A stretch of DNA of 64,000 nt from Acanthosepion lycidas. Taxonomy: Eukaryota > Mollusca > Cephalopoda > Sepiida > Sepiidae. The position numbers were made by a program, and so were the translations under genes. A model generated the notes under the pieces. The model saw only the letters and a list, made by a program, of their open reading frames with translations. It was not told the DNA's origin and did no database searches. The DNA lies in NCBI GenBank assembly GCA_963932145.1, contig OZ010573.1:27804619-27868618 (forward strand). The letters run 5' to 3'. This document shows, one piece after another, positions 1-10,919 of the stretch; positions within the stretch are counted from its first letter, which is position 1; each line of letters starts with the position of its first letter.

Positions 1-194
1 ACTGATAATATTGTAAGGGCCCCTAAAATTCTCTGATGATTGAGTCCTTGGTAACTTTGATTCCACACTAACAGTCAGGCATGTCCAAACAAATATCATT
101 AATATTTATTTTTTATTTTAGGGGAGAAATTCCTTTACTCTTTTCCATCGTTATTGTTTCTCGATAAGATTCATTTTGTTTTGTTAATCCTGTT

Positions 195-360
195 TCAATT
201 TCTATTTCTCTTCCTATACTAGACGTGCTTGTTTCAAATGATAACTGGCCAAATGATAAAGCATGCCAGATCAAATGATGGTTTCCCCTACCAAGAGGGG
301 ATGCAGGTTTGTTACCTGCCAGAGAACACATTTTATTTATCAAGATTTCTTGCATGTGCT
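195..360 (+). repeat. Dispersed SINE-like repeat, copy 1
   Basis: This block matches 16030-16165: both have a stretch reading roughly AAAGCATGCCAGATC, then a GGTTTCCCC run, then a weak B-box-like GTTTG..CTG..GAGA, and finally AAGATTTCT. A shorter third piece lies at 16375-16440. The B-box-like part suggests a tRNA-derived SINE, but the A box is not clear. The 80-codon ORF on the minus strand here is incidental. Confidence 0.4.
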
Positions 361-499
361 ACCTTCTAGAAGTAATACTTATTATTTAAAATGGAGTGTG
401 TATTTTAAATACTAGTGTCCACTATAATAATGTTTGAAGTAAGGATAACTTGTAGTAACTGTGAAATTTTCACAATTTTTTTGTTTTAATTTTTGGGTG

Positions 500-1305
500 A
501 ATCATAATTCATAAGTTAATGACTGAATAAGTTCTTCACAAGTTTCTGACAATAAAATACCTGTGGAAATTCCATTATTGCATCGTTAAATCTTTGAGCT
601 TAACATCTTCAACAAAATATTGCAATAACAATCATAAATCTGAATGCAGGTCATTATTTAAAGAAGTAAGAGGGTACAAATGAAAAGATTTGAAATTGAC
701 AAAATATGATGGCAATTGCTCTCGAAGTGCTTGCCAGTGAAGATCGGCATATATCACCATGAGAGCAAGGTTCAAATCTCACAAGTCGATTTGCGAAGGA
801 GGTGAATTCTTGATATTAACAAATTGGGGAGACAATTCAAGCATGAGGCACAGTTATGAAGTACCTGAAAACCATACTATGAGTTGACCCAAACTTTGTG
901 AGTGAAAATAAGTAGACAAAACTGTTCGGAAACTGTTGATGGTTGAGCCAGGTGACGTTGATTCACTTGTTCAACAACAATCAGTTATACTGTCAATAAA
1001 CAGGATCTTGTATTGTCAACTGTTTGCAAAGCAAGGAACATTGTTTATGAACATTCCAAGACACAAGAACTAAGAAGAATTATAACCACCAGTAGTACTC
1101 ATAAAAATGTAATTCTTAAATTAATGACTAAATAACTTCCTTAAGAGCTCCACACCTATAAAATACCTGTGGAAATTCCTTTATTGCCTCGTTAAACATT
1201 TGGGCTTAAAAATTTAATAAAATATTGCAATAATGACCATAACTATGAATGTAGGTTATTATTTAAAGAAGGAAGAGGGTACAAATAAACAGATTTGAAA
1301 TTCAC
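500..1305 (+). repeat. Composite repeat: 200-bp direct repeats around a Ceph-type SINE core
   Basis: Positions 500-697 and 1104-1305 are direct repeats of about 200 bp. They share AAAATACCTGTGGAAATTCC, an AAATATTGCAATAA block and AAGAGGGTACAAAT. Between them, 735-1080 holds a tRNA-like B box (GGTTCAAATCTC near 768) and a core at 863-923 that matches the core of the SINE at 37332-37847. The simplest reading is a SINE with a 200-bp tail preceded by a second tail copy, i.e. a partial dimer. A segmental duplication is the alternative. Confidence 0.55.
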
Positions 1306-2204
1306 AAGTTTTTCATTGAAGCAGCTGTTACACAAACACTAAACATGTGAGAGAGCATTTTACTTTCTTTTTTATCTTTCTTTTTTCTTTCTTACTTTCT
1401 TCCCAATGAAACCAAACAGTGTCACTGATGTCTCCTTTTCATCTTTCCTTGACAACAAAACAGAATAGTTCATTATTTATATATTGACAGAGATGCAATA
1501 TACGTACTAATGAACAAACAGAATTGGTAATACTGGTAACACTAAACATTAAAAATACATTAGTATACCTTTTCATTGAACTGGTTAACATCATTAAAGG
1601 GAAGGATGTATTAAATGAGTATGAGCATTAGTATGTGGTTGGAAATTAATTGGTGTGTTTTTGTTGTAAGTCAACACAATTTATTTATTGACTCTTTTGA
1701 TTCCCTGTATAGTCCTATAAACACCCTCAGTGATCAATATCAACTACTTTCAAGAAACCTGATTTAGTTCTTAATTTTCTTGTTACATATTGTCTTGAAT
1801 ATCCTTTCTGGCATTAATAGGATCAATAAAAATTTTTTAAAAAATGGTTTTATTTTGAAAAATGTAATTAGGATACCAATATTAAAGAAGAAATTTCAAG
1901 AAGTTTCAAAAATTCAAATATAAAATAATAGGTTTTATTTTTTTCAGTAAAAAAATAAAACTGCTTGTATTTCATTCAAATATCATGACTAAAACTTCTT
2001 GTCGTTACTTGACTGACGTATTCAGAAAGCTACTTGATAAATCATGGAATTTTGACTTGTTTACTTGTTAAACATTGAAAAACAAAACATTTTGTTGCGA
2101 GTTCAAACAGATAATGGTACTAATGGAGGGTTAAGCACCTACAATGTCTGTTCTAGAATTATCTCCAACCATTTAATATTAATTGAAAAGTAGCCTACCT
2201 AGGA
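1306..2204. other. No recognisable feature
   Basis: AT-rich sequence with a short CT-rich run near 1365-1400. I see no open frame with recognisable protein content, no inverted repeat of note and no match to the other repeat families in the window. Confidence 0.6.
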
Positions 2205-2515
2205 GAAGGGGCATGGTGGAGTAATGGATAGTGGCTCGGACTGAGGAATTGGAGAGCCAAGTTTGAATTTCAGTCGAATCCTTTCACTTATATGCTAATA
2301 CCCTTGGGAAAGGTATGAATCCTCTTCTCCTCCCGCCAGCTATTGGTAAATAGCAGGATAGACTGGGTTCTTTAGCTCTGGATGGCAGCTGATCTACCGC
2401 AGAAAGAAATGGCAACCTACTGTGGGAAAAAAATCTGCCTCATCAGTCACATATCAAAAGATACATGATCATCTAAGCATGTATCATGCATAGCATAGAA
2501 CTGACTGAGGAAAAT
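2205..2515 (+). repeat. tRNA-derived SINE, type T1
   Basis: An A-box-like region (GGTGGAGTAATGGATAG) is followed by a B-box-like region (AAGTTTGAATTTCAGTC). The body reads CCTTGGGAAAGGTATGAATC and then a TTGGTAAATAGCAGGATAGAC block. The 3' part contains ACCGCAGAAAGAAATGGCAA and ends near ACTGACTGAG. The same 5'-to-3' order recurs at 37150-37975, which defines the family. The body is shared with the 5S-headed SINEs, but the tail is different. It is a non-coding retroposon and not a tRNA gene. Confidence 0.75.
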
Positions 2516-3690
2516 TGTGTCAAAGTTTACTTCAAAGTACACCTTTTTGGAATTCATACATTCTAGCATCCATCTTTTTTTTCTTTTTTTTTTTTTTAAA
2601 TAGTCTACAAAATCCTTTTTCAGGATCCCCATTAGTTGTCTCTTTACATTCTTTTTAATCTCATCCACATTCCAAATTCTGAGACATGAAGAAAGGGCAG
2701 TCAAGATATTCAAAATATTTAGATACTTTTCAGAGAGTCTGTGGAATCCTTAGATTGTCTTGTAATTATCTGTGAGCAACTGAGTTCCTCTGATTGCTAC
2801 CCACACACAATCTGCATATTTGTGTGTTCTGCTTGCAGAAAACCTACCAAAATGTTGATCACATTCACATGATTCCCAGCCAAGTTTGAACTGACAGTAT
2901 AAGAAATGTTATTGCTGTTTTTGCTCATTGACAACGTTTTTAACCACTTGAATCTTTTTATAGACAACTATCTGTTTATTTGTCCAATGTTTATTCTGGA
3001 GATTTGTTGTTGGAGGCTCCCAGCTTTCATATTTAAGAGAATATTTCCTTGTCAAAATTTAAATCCAAAAAAGCAAGAAAAATTAGACTCAGATTATGAC
3101 CGGGAACATTGAATTCCTTCAAAACCAAGCTTGTAATGTTTCATCAGCAATGAATAAACATGAATTTTTTCTAGTTGTGATGAGCAGTTGGACTCAGAAT
3201 GGAGATTCCTGTCTTGAACGTCCATTAGAACTTAAATTTAATTCAGACTTCAAGTAGAACTCATATATTGCTGAAGATGCTGAAAAATAGTCAGTTCCTT
3301 GTATCATTCCAGAAAGTACTCAGGCTTCCTGCCATTACCTATTTTTACAAAAGCCCAATCAGACATATAAATAAATATTATGTAAAAGTATTTACATGTG
3401 AACACATATACTGGGTGTAACAACACAATCGTTCAGTTATTAGATTAAGCATTGAATCATTGTATCTTAGAAATGATTAAAGATATCTTACTGAAATTCT
3501 CTGAGGTTTTTATAACACTAATGGATTCTACTTTAAGCAATAAGAATGTATAATTACTCTCCAAGCTTAACAGAAGAATTGTGATGAAATCGATCATAAA
3601 CAAAGATGACATGTTCATCATTAATTAATCACAGCTAAGGATTGGAAGTTCATGAAGGATTGAAATTAAGTTCAAATATATATACATATA
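2516..3690. other. No recognisable feature
   Basis: AT-rich unique-looking sequence. The short ORFs on both strands (for example 2447-2713 minus and 2906-3112 plus) have no recognisable motif, and the minus-strand one runs into the T1 SINE. Confidence 0.55.
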
Positions 3691-3696
3691 TATTAT

Positions 3697-4150
3697 TCAA
3701 GGATCATTTTCCAACTTATTAAAAATGATCTTAGCCCTCTCTAACCTTCTAACTTTCTGTCCTAAAGTAACAAGGGGCCTCACAAGTTTCATGTACATTT
3801 TCAAACTTTTTTTGACTGCTCTTTGGACTAACATAATTGAAATTCCTCTCTCATGTGCCACACGTCTTATGGATTGCATTAGATCTTTTTTAATTGATCT
3901 CTTTAGCTCAAAGTTGAAATGATGATCCCTCTTCCTGTTGTGACCTCCTGATCCGATTTTCCTCTCTACTGTTCCCTCCTTTTTAAACTTATTTAACATT
4001 CTCTTGATGGTTCTTGAATGGACTTTGAAGATGGATGCCAGAGTATGAATGTTGGTACCATTTCCTCTCACCATTGCTCAGTTGAGAAGAGAATGGGCCT
4101 GACACAAAACAATTTTAACCTGCTCTCTTTCTAGTTGAATAACTCTGAGT
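3697..4150 (-). pseudogene. Tc1/mariner transposase, N-terminal fragment
   Basis: A 125-codon minus-strand frame at 3697-4074 reads as the DNA-binding part of a Tc1/mariner transposase. A first helix-turn-helix (TLASIFKVHSRTIKRML) is followed by a basic glycine-rich linker (GSGGHNRKRD) and a second HTH (SIRRVAHERGISIMLVQRAV). It then reaches the conserved run RLERAKIIFNKLENDP, which normally leads into the first catalytic aspartate. The whole DDE catalytic domain is missing, so it cannot act as a transposase. A hairpin-like end with GCTGTAACA near 4310-4350 may be the remnant terminus. It differs from the family at 16430 and 54246. Confidence 0.75.
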
Positions 4151-4734
4151 TTTTCAGTCATTCTTACAACAAATTGGTTTTTCAATGTTTCTTATGGCAA
4201 ATAATGTCAAGTTGGCTAAACGTCTTATATGAAAACCTGGAAAGAAGAAACTCGATTAGTTTAGTGGTGTTTAGATATTAAGCATTTTGTGGGATGGACA
4301 ATTATCCCATGCTGTAACACGATTTGGACAATTTTGCTGTTACATCCATTATATATCATTATAGGCATACATGAATTTATTAGGTTATACATAGTTTAGT
4401 CTTCCTGTTGTCAAAAGAGAAAATATATTAAACTAGATTGAAATTAAATAAAAAATAACCTGAATCATATTAACTTTACTCAATAATTTTGCAATATTTT
4501 ATCACTCACTCCAAATACAGATATACCCTTCCTGACAATATTCAATCTTCAATAGATATACAATCCCTTTGATTAGGAGTAAATATGCTAGAGTTGATCA
4601 CTGGATTCCAAGCATTATAGCAATCGTCTGTCTATGAAGAATTTAGAGACAAACTTCATTTTTTGCTCTGAGCTGGAGCTGCACAATCTTCACTTAGCAG
4701 CCATAACAGTTCAGAAGTGTCTATGCATGCTTGA

Positions 4735-5150
4735 AATATTTTTAGTCCCATAGCCTCACTTTCCCTCAGAGGAAACATTACAAGCCTTTTGCTACTCTAT
4801 TGCAATTTCCATGGCAAATGTTCAAACAAGGTACATTCCTTAGTTCTATCTGTTCAGACCTTCAGAGCTAGGACCCGTTATACCACGTACACAGGATCAA
4901 ATCATCCTCATTCCCTTTGTATTCTATCAGTAAGAAGGAAGTTCCACTCAGGTAGCTTCTTCCCAAGATCTGCTGTCTTGTGGAACAGACTCCCAGGAGG
5001 ATGTTTCCCTGATCACTACAGTCTTAACTTCTTCAAGTCTAGGGTTAACTATCATCTGTCCTACATATCTTCATAATCTGCACTTAATTTTTGCTCTCAC
5101 ATTCAGTAACCCTTTACCTTGAGTGGCTTTTAGTCCACATATTGGGTGAA
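4735..5150 (+). pseudogene. LINE B, 3' end of ORF2 and tail
   Basis: The frame at 4789-5076 encodes the extreme C-terminus of a CR1/Jockey-superfamily reverse transcriptase: LLYCNFHGKCSNK, then VRRKFHSGSFFPRSAVLWNR, then LPGGCFPDHYSLNFFKSRV and a stop. The pattern of FHGKCS followed by FFPRSAxLWNxLP is the usual end of these LINE proteins. The copy is 5' truncated, with no catalytic core, and its 3' tail ends near AAATATTAAAAGAAAAAA. Other copies lie at 8400, 9830, 29395, 57330 and 58380. This is the least damaged C-terminus of them. Confidence 0.8.
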
Positions 5151-5289
5151 AATATTAAAAGAAAAAAACAAATTTGAAAACTGATAGCTTATGATAAGAA
5201 ATCTTTAAAATAGATGAATTCAAAGTGTATGTGATGATTGCACACTACCCAAGGTCATTCAATAGCATCTGTTAATACATTTTACACAT

Positions 5290-6065
5290 GAGGAATTACT
5301 GTTTGTGCATGTGCCGTAAGGTCCCCTCTACTCTTTGCAAGGAGGAAAGCAAAAATTTGGTATCAGGTATTTTAGAATCGGTAGAAGTAAGAGTAGAACA
5401 TGCAAATTCTAAGTTGGAGATCCCAAAATCAAACATGTGTAACAATTCAAATATCTCAGAATTGTTTTAACAGAGGATGGAATGTGTGACACCAAAATCT
5501 GAAGGTGCATTGGGATAGTGAAAGATGCCTTCCAAAAGCTAAGCAAGGTATTAAGAAACAGAAAAATTTTGTTAGAAACAAATAAATAATTATTGAACTG
5601 TTATGTAATATCAGTCTGCCTATAAAGCAGTGAACGTTGGACAATTTCTTCAAAGATGAAGAAGAAACCTGAGGTAAAACAAATGTGGTTCTACTGAAGG
5701 ATGCTGAGAATACTATGGACTGAACATGCGAGCAATGACAAGGTTTTAGAGAAAATGGAAACAAAAAAGGACACTTATGCTTAACATCAGAAAGAGATAA
5801 CTGAAATTTCTAGAGTGTATAATGAAGAAAGATGACTTGGAAAATTTAATACTCACAGGGCAGATTGAATGCAAGAGGAGTAGAGGAAATCAGTGCATAA
5901 CCTACTTAACCAGATTGTGTAAATTTATGGCAGAGTAGGGTTTAGGAGAGATACTAAAAAGACAAAATTTACTAAGAGCTACAAAGAACAGGAAATTGTG
6001 AAGAGCCATGATCAGCAACATCCTAAAAGGGTATGACACATATGAGAAGAAGGTATTTTAATGGA
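5290..6065 (+). pseudogene. LINE C, RT C-terminal region and 3' end
   Basis: Plus-strand sequence across several frames resembles the thumb and C-terminus of an RTE-like endonuclease/RT protein. It starts around ESVEVRVEHANSKLE. The recognisable end begins at a diverged MWFYRRMLRI-type motif near 5685 and continues with KRQLKFLGxIMRK, ENLTLTG, and AEQGLGEILKRQNLLRATKN. The last block, GAAGAGCCATGATCAGCAAC followed by ATGACACATATGAGAAGAAG, is the conserved 3' end found in all LINE C copies here. It is 5' truncated and has several stops and frame changes. Clade assignment is from memory of the family. Confidence 0.75.
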
Positions 6066-6084
6066 GTAGATAAAGAAAAAATGT

Positions 6085-6670
6085 TATGGTGAATGAGCTA
6101 ATAGTTTCATAACATAGGTAATCTACCCCTTTTTTTACTGTTCTGTAGTACAAGCCTATTTAGTAGGTTACTTGTTTTTCCATGTTTCACCTGTGTTCTG
6201 TGAGTGTTAGATTCTACAGGCCTTCTTTTCTCATCATGTGTTCCAGAAATTTCTATTGTTTCTTTCCTATTCTAAATAGAAGTGTCTATTTTGTTTACAT
6301 TTTCATTAACATTTCCTTATTCTCATAATATGTTGGTCAAACCATATCTCTGTGACTTCAGAGCCACTTTCCATCTCAGATGAAATTGTCCAGCATTCAC
6401 TGCTATATTGGATATTATATTACAGTTCAGCACTCTTCTTTGTTTCTTAAGAAATGTTTCTATGCATATCTTAATTTTATAAAACACTGATGATTCCCTT
6501 CAAAAAGGGTTTGATTTTCTAACTCTTACAATTGCTTCTAAAAGAATTTTTTTAAAATCAGACCCTTAGAGGCATCACAGATATAACTTTTATAAATATC
6601 ACTTATACAAATCTCCAGATAAAACAAAGGAGAAAAAAAGGTTAAATTTAAAAAAAAATAATAAGCAAAT
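6085..6670. other. No recognisable feature
   Basis: AT-rich sequence without recognisable coding or repeat content, apart from the start of the tandem repeat at about 6700. Confidence 0.5.
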
Positions 6671-6699
6671 AAATTGATTAAGGTTTTAATATCTTCAAC

Positions 6700-6946
6700 A
6701 TTTAATTTTTTTAATCTATTTTGTATTTTATGCCTTGGAGCACAAGACTGCCTTAAATCTGACACATATATGCGGCTTGTGTCTTGTTATAAAATAAAAT
6801 CCTTTGGTACAGAATCTTCTATACCTATCTTCTTTAAAAGATTTTGTATTTTATGCTTTGGAGTACAAGACTGTTTTAAATCTGACAAATTTATATGGTT
6901 TGTGTCTTGTTATAAATTAATATCCTTTGGTACAGGCTCTTGCTAA
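6700..6946 (+). repeat. Two-unit tandem repeat, open in one frame
   Basis: Two units of about 120 bp (about 6715-6835 and 6838-6946) share TTTTGTATTTTATGC, a TTGGAGYACAAGACTG block and a TGTGTCTTGTTATAAA block. The plus frame at 6674-6946 stays open across both units and gives a repeated peptide (FCILCxGxQDCxKSD, then VSCYKxxSFGTxS). I do not recognise the peptide. A tandem duplication in non-coding DNA is the simplest reading. Confidence 0.5.
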
Positions 6947-7074
6947 AACAGTTTTGCTTTAATACCTTGAGGGTGAGTGTTGATTTGATACTGTGGATTA
7001 GACGTGATTTTATTGAAAGATTAACACATTTTCTATATCCATGTTTGTTTGCATGAGTTGTGAACATATATATG

Positions 7075-7565
7075 AGAGTCAGTCAAAAAATAGTGTCTGT
7101 TACAGCAAATTTAAAACCAGAAAAACATTAAGAATACCAAAATGACCACAAACATTTCTGGATTCCAAATCTATTCCTTACTATTTTCTGCTGCCTTCTA
7201 ACATGTTGTCTTCTGACTTTGAATGAAAGCATGTCTACCAGTCTTGTATATGTTTCTTGGTTGCTGTCTTTGCTATGTGCAAGTTGCTGCTTTCACCTTA
7301 TCATTTGAAAACCAGTTGTCTTTTGAATTTCACCTTCATGAGCACAAACAGATGAAAGTCTGCCAGTGCCAAGCCAGGACTCTTGGGTAGATGAGGTACA
7401 ATTCTCCAGCCGTGTACTGTGATTGCTTGACTTTAAGCTGCTGTGGAGCCTGGCATCATTCTGTTGGTGAAAGTACATCACAAATCTGTGGCTTTGCCTG
7501 AAGAAGCCTTGTTCTAATTGTTGTTAATAGACTTCTGTAAGAGTCAAAAGCAGTGATGGCCTTAG
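7075..7565 (-). pseudogene. mariner-like transposase relic, C-terminal half
   Basis: Minus-strand sequence, with frame changes, resembles the C-terminal half of a mariner transposase. There is a degraded NDARLHSS in place of the usual DNARPH motif. A YPRVLAWHWQTFICLCS run stands in place of YSPDLAPxDFHLF, and an APQQ...QRQQPRNIYKTGRHA stretch follows in place of WLRQQPKDFYxxGI. The left end at about 7074 (GAGTCAGTCAAAAAATAGTG) looks like a mariner-type terminus. The N-terminal half was not found. Decay is heavy. Confidence 0.6.
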
Positions 7566-7818
7566 GGTTGCTGGCACCCCAGGCAAGCTGAACTTTGACA
7601 CCCTAACAAGTAGAATTTTTTTAAATTTTCACAAGGAGGAAAACTAAAATTACAATATACAACTTAATACAAGGTAAAGAAAACATTCATTATCCTATCT
7701 AAAACATTTTTTCTAGTCTTTAGATCTGCAAATCTTTTTGTGGCTTTTTCTTCACCTATCTTCTTTAAAAGATTTTTTTCTATTGACAAAATAACAAAAG
7801 AATTTAATCTGTCTTGAG

Positions 7819-8080
7819 TTATGGATGACCACAGGGTATGTTTTTATAATTATTTTTAGTTTTGGAAGTTCCCAAACAGATGACATGGCAGCATGATGGT
7901 GCTCCTGGCCTTGATGATACTCCAGCAGTTACCAGTGCCTTCAGCTGACCCTGGTCAGAAGTAAAAGTAATGCCAAAGAATATAACTCTCTTCTGGTTCC
8001 AAAGCACAAAGGCCATCACTTTTCTTGTAGAGCACGCTGCCTTAAACCTTTTTTCCTGGTTGAATCTTGGTGATACCATT
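7819..8080 (-). other. Unrecognised degenerate ORF stretch
   Basis: An 86-codon minus frame and a 95-codon plus frame overlap here, in locally less AT-rich sequence. The minus peptide has the run GVSSRPGAPSCCHVICLGTS. I recognise no domain. It may be a retroelement remnant, but I cannot place it in a family. Confidence 0.25.
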
Positions 8081-8117
8081 ACATTGGTCTTCTTTCACAC
8101 TCTGATTTATAATAATG

Positions 8118-8262
8118 AATCTAGTGGACTAGTTTTATGTGCCACTGGCGAAACTTATATGTGTTGTTCATGTCCTAAGTATTATCATTCATTTCCAACC
8201 TTCGGGTCATTATTCTGTTCAGTAACCTTCCCTAGGTTACAACAAATATGTAATTAAAAGGA
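8118..8262 (+). repeat. Dispersed repeat R1, copy 1
   Basis: This matches 24700-24830 in the same orientation. Shared words are TTATATGTGTTGTTC, AGTATTATCATT and CTTCCCTAGGTTACAA. There is no coding content and the class is unknown. The clean right edge at CCCTAGGTTACAA in both copies suggests a real element end. Confidence 0.55.
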
Positions 8263-8399
8263 GATAATAAAAATCACATGAATAATTATAATAATTAAAT
8301 AATAATTATATGACAATTTATTATAATAAATAGGGTTAATGTGTGGACATGTAAGAGGAAAAAAAGTATAGATTATCAGAGTATGTACAATAGGTACCA

Positions 8400-8695
8400 G
8401 TTGACTATAGATATGAAAAGGTTAAGTTTGTAGTGTTTATGTAAGTATCCTCTTGGGAGTCTGTTCCATAATGGAAAGTAGTTGTCTTGGAAAGTCGCTG
8501 TCCAAATGGAACTTCCTCCTTACCAATGGAATATTAAGAAAATGAGGATTGCCTCTGTGTATATGGCAGGGCGGATGTTAGCTGTAAATGTCTGAACTGA
8601 TGAGACATGAGAATCTAGTTTATCAGAACATTTTCTATGGAAATGGTAATGGTCATATTAGTTGTTTTCCTTGTGAGGAAACATTCAGCATTCAT
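8400..8695 (-). pseudogene. LINE B fragment, C-terminus of ORF2
   Basis: The minus strand matches the LINE B end. The plus-strand words CTTGGGAGTCTGTTCCA and CCAAATGGAACTTCCTCCTT are the reverse complement of the FFPRSAxLWNR region of the copy at 4735-5150, and TTTCTATGGAAATGGTAATG matches the FHGKCS region. It is truncated at both ends and broken. Confidence 0.7.
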
Positions 8696-8944
8696 TAACC
8701 AATTTTGGTTGAAATTTGTAAATTCTTCTATTAAAATAATTTTTCAAGAAAATAGTTTTCTCAAGTCTACCAACTGTTATTGCACTTTCCAGTATTGATA
8801 GGGGTTTCCTTCCTCCCTTTCTGTTCGAAGTAATATGGAACATCAGCATCTTGATTATGTCATTCTCTTTGAGTTACATTGGCTATCCATTTTAGTTATT
8901 GCTGCTGTTGAAAGTCCTCAAGTGACATGGTTTCTGTTATTTGG

Positions 8945-9830
8945 TACAATTCTTTGTGATTCTGTAGTGCCATTCCACGAGGTTTGAAGAAAGATGGTCC
9001 TCACTACAGGCTTTATTCAGTTGAAGCCATTTTTAATCATTTATCTGAGAAAGTGGTTGTATGCAGCTGACAGTTTAGATATTAAGTTGGTGCAAAAATA
9101 ATGTCGTTTTCTCACATATGTTACTGTATGAGAAAACGACATTATTTTTGCACCAACCTAATATTTCTGAATGAGTTTGATGCCATATATAGCATCCGTA
9201 TGAAAGTCTTGAACTGATGAGGCTATTCAAGAATACGGCTCTAGTTTTTAGATTAATGTTATATTAGTGCCAGTCCACAATATTCAAAGAAAGGTGATCT
9301 TTGCCTCATGCTTCACTTGCACAATACCTTTTTTTCACCATTGGCCTTAGGAAGTGGTTGTATGCAGCTGACAGTTCAGATCTTTCTGTATAGGTTTGGT
9401 TCCATGTGTGGCATACATATGAAAGTCCTGATCTGACAAGGCTGTTTAAAAATATAATTCGAGTTTTTACATTAATGTTTGGTTTTGTAGAAATCTGTAG
9501 TGTTGGGTGAAACTACCTCTAGTGTAGCCTATTCTCTGTTCAATTTTTATATTTCATGCACTAATTTTTTTTACATAGTTCACTGAATATAAGGCCCAAG
9601 GGCTACTCAAGGTAGAGAGTTACTGTGTGAGATTGTTGTAAGGGAGGGAGGAAGAGTTGTTTGATTTTTCTGTGATTCTGTAATAGCAACCCATGAGGTT
9701 CAAAGAAAGATGGTCCTCACTAAGACCTACAGGTCTCATTCACTTGAAGCCATTTTTAACCATTGATTTTAGAAGGTGATTGTATACAGCTGACAGTTTA
9801 GATATTTCTGAACATGGAGAGACAGAGTAG
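8945..9830. repeat. Three direct copies of a degraded unit
   Basis: Units at about 8945-9275, 9280-9480 and 9660-9830 share GGTTGTATGCAGCTGACAGT and, in whole or part, AAAGAAAGATGGTCCTCACT, TGATTCTGTA, CATATGAAAGTC and TTTAGATTAATGTT. The first unit carries the MITE at 9082-9161, and the third preserves the same site empty. I see no recognisable protein. The repeats may derive from an upstream part of LINE B, because 9830-9905 matches LINE B, but this is unproven. Confidence 0.55.
9082..9161. mobile_element. 80-bp mariner-derived MITE (MADE1-like), copy 1
   Basis: A near-perfect hairpin of 80 bp. It begins TTAAGTTGGTGCAAAAATA and ends with the complement, TTTTTGCACCAACCTAA. It is flanked by TA at 9080-9081 and 9162-9163. 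The related unit at 9797-9816 reads CAGTTTAGATATTTCTGA without the element, so it acts as a paralogous empty site and confirms a TA target duplication. Ends and length resemble human MADE1 (also 80 bp, ends TTAGGTTGGTGCAAAAGTAA), a Hsmar1-type MITE. It has no coding capacity and would need a mariner transposase in trans. Confidence 0.92.
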
Positions 9831-9905
9831 CAAGAGACTTTTGATGATGTGTCTGTGGGAGATGGTTTGCAGGGTGGAAAATAACTCCTCAACTACAAGG
9901 CCACA
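9830..9905 (-). repeat. Small LINE B remnant
   Basis: GGGTGGAAAATAACTCCTCA and the GTGTCTGTGGGAGA run before it match the LINE B minus copy at about 57620-57680 (GTATGGTGGAAAATAATTTG). Only about 75 bp is recognisable. Confidence 0.5.
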
Positions 9906-10540
9906 TTTATTTTCTTTGTATTTTCTAAACAGTTTCAACATGATCTTTTCACAAACAGCTTGAATTATTCTGAATCAATAATTGATCTTACTGTAAATGA
10001 GAAAACTTTTCACATGAAAAGGTGAAAATTTCCAGTTGTTTCAGCAATAGCAATACAAAAGTTTCAAGGACATTCTTTCAATGAAATAATTTTTGTTCCT
10101 CTTATCACCTACATTCAATTATCAGTCAAATATATGTCATTATATAATAAAGAATTGCATTAATTTCAAAGTAGAGATGGAAGATTATAAAGATCAAAGT
10201 AGACTCATGAAAAGAATGCCATCCTCAAATAATTGCAATAAATACATATATTTTCTTCTATATATAAATATATTATCTTCCATATATAAATAATCTTGCC
10301 ATTTTTATGGGTACTATGATAGTATGCAATGTAAAGTCATTATCACATGCGGAACTTGTAAGCTTGTGACTATAATGGGATATTTCTCTCCCCTGCCAAT
10401 CCTCAGGGGTACATTTTTGTCATAGACCCTCATCAGTTTTCTCCTTTTTTTATTACTGTTATTTGACCCTTATCAGAGCACACTCATAAGCCTATCATTT
10501 GTCTTGTGATATTTACCAAGTGACCATCCCACCAACCCCT
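9906..10540. other. No recognisable feature
   Basis: AT-rich. The 66-codon plus ORF at 10093-10293 is of low complexity (Ile/Tyr/Asn-rich) and has no motif. Confidence 0.5.
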
Positions 10541-10544
10541 TCAG

Positions 10545-10546
10545 TG

Positions 10547-10612
<66 letters not shown>
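10545..10612. repeat. (AT)n/(GT)n compound microsatellite
   Basis: A run of TA dinucleotides passes into a run of TG dinucleotides. It forces a His/Thr and Ile/Tyr repeat ORF on the minus strand that is not a gene. Confidence 0.95.
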
Positions 10613-10614
<2 letters not shown>

Positions 10615-10919
10615 CGTGTACCCTTTCCAATGTTGGTTATTCTATCTAATGCCATCTTGAAACAAACATTTTTTTTGCCATTTTAAGAATTTCCCAATAG
10701 TTGCTTTTTAATCATGTGATACTGAAGAATTTAAGATAGAAAAGCCCTAAAACCATTTAATGATATTTACTAAGTTGAGTTTAGTATAAGAAAATGTCAC
10801 AAGTATTGAATACCAAATTAAGATTGACTCACTACAGTAGGAACAGTTTATAAAAATCATATAATAAAAAGCTATTATTAAATAGCCCAACATGGTACTA
10901 ATTATAATAACATTGTTTT

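Noticed and set aside
3725-3922. Plus-strand ORF over the Tc1/mariner fragment
   Set aside because: It is a shadow of the minus-strand transposase frame, which carries the recognisable motifs.
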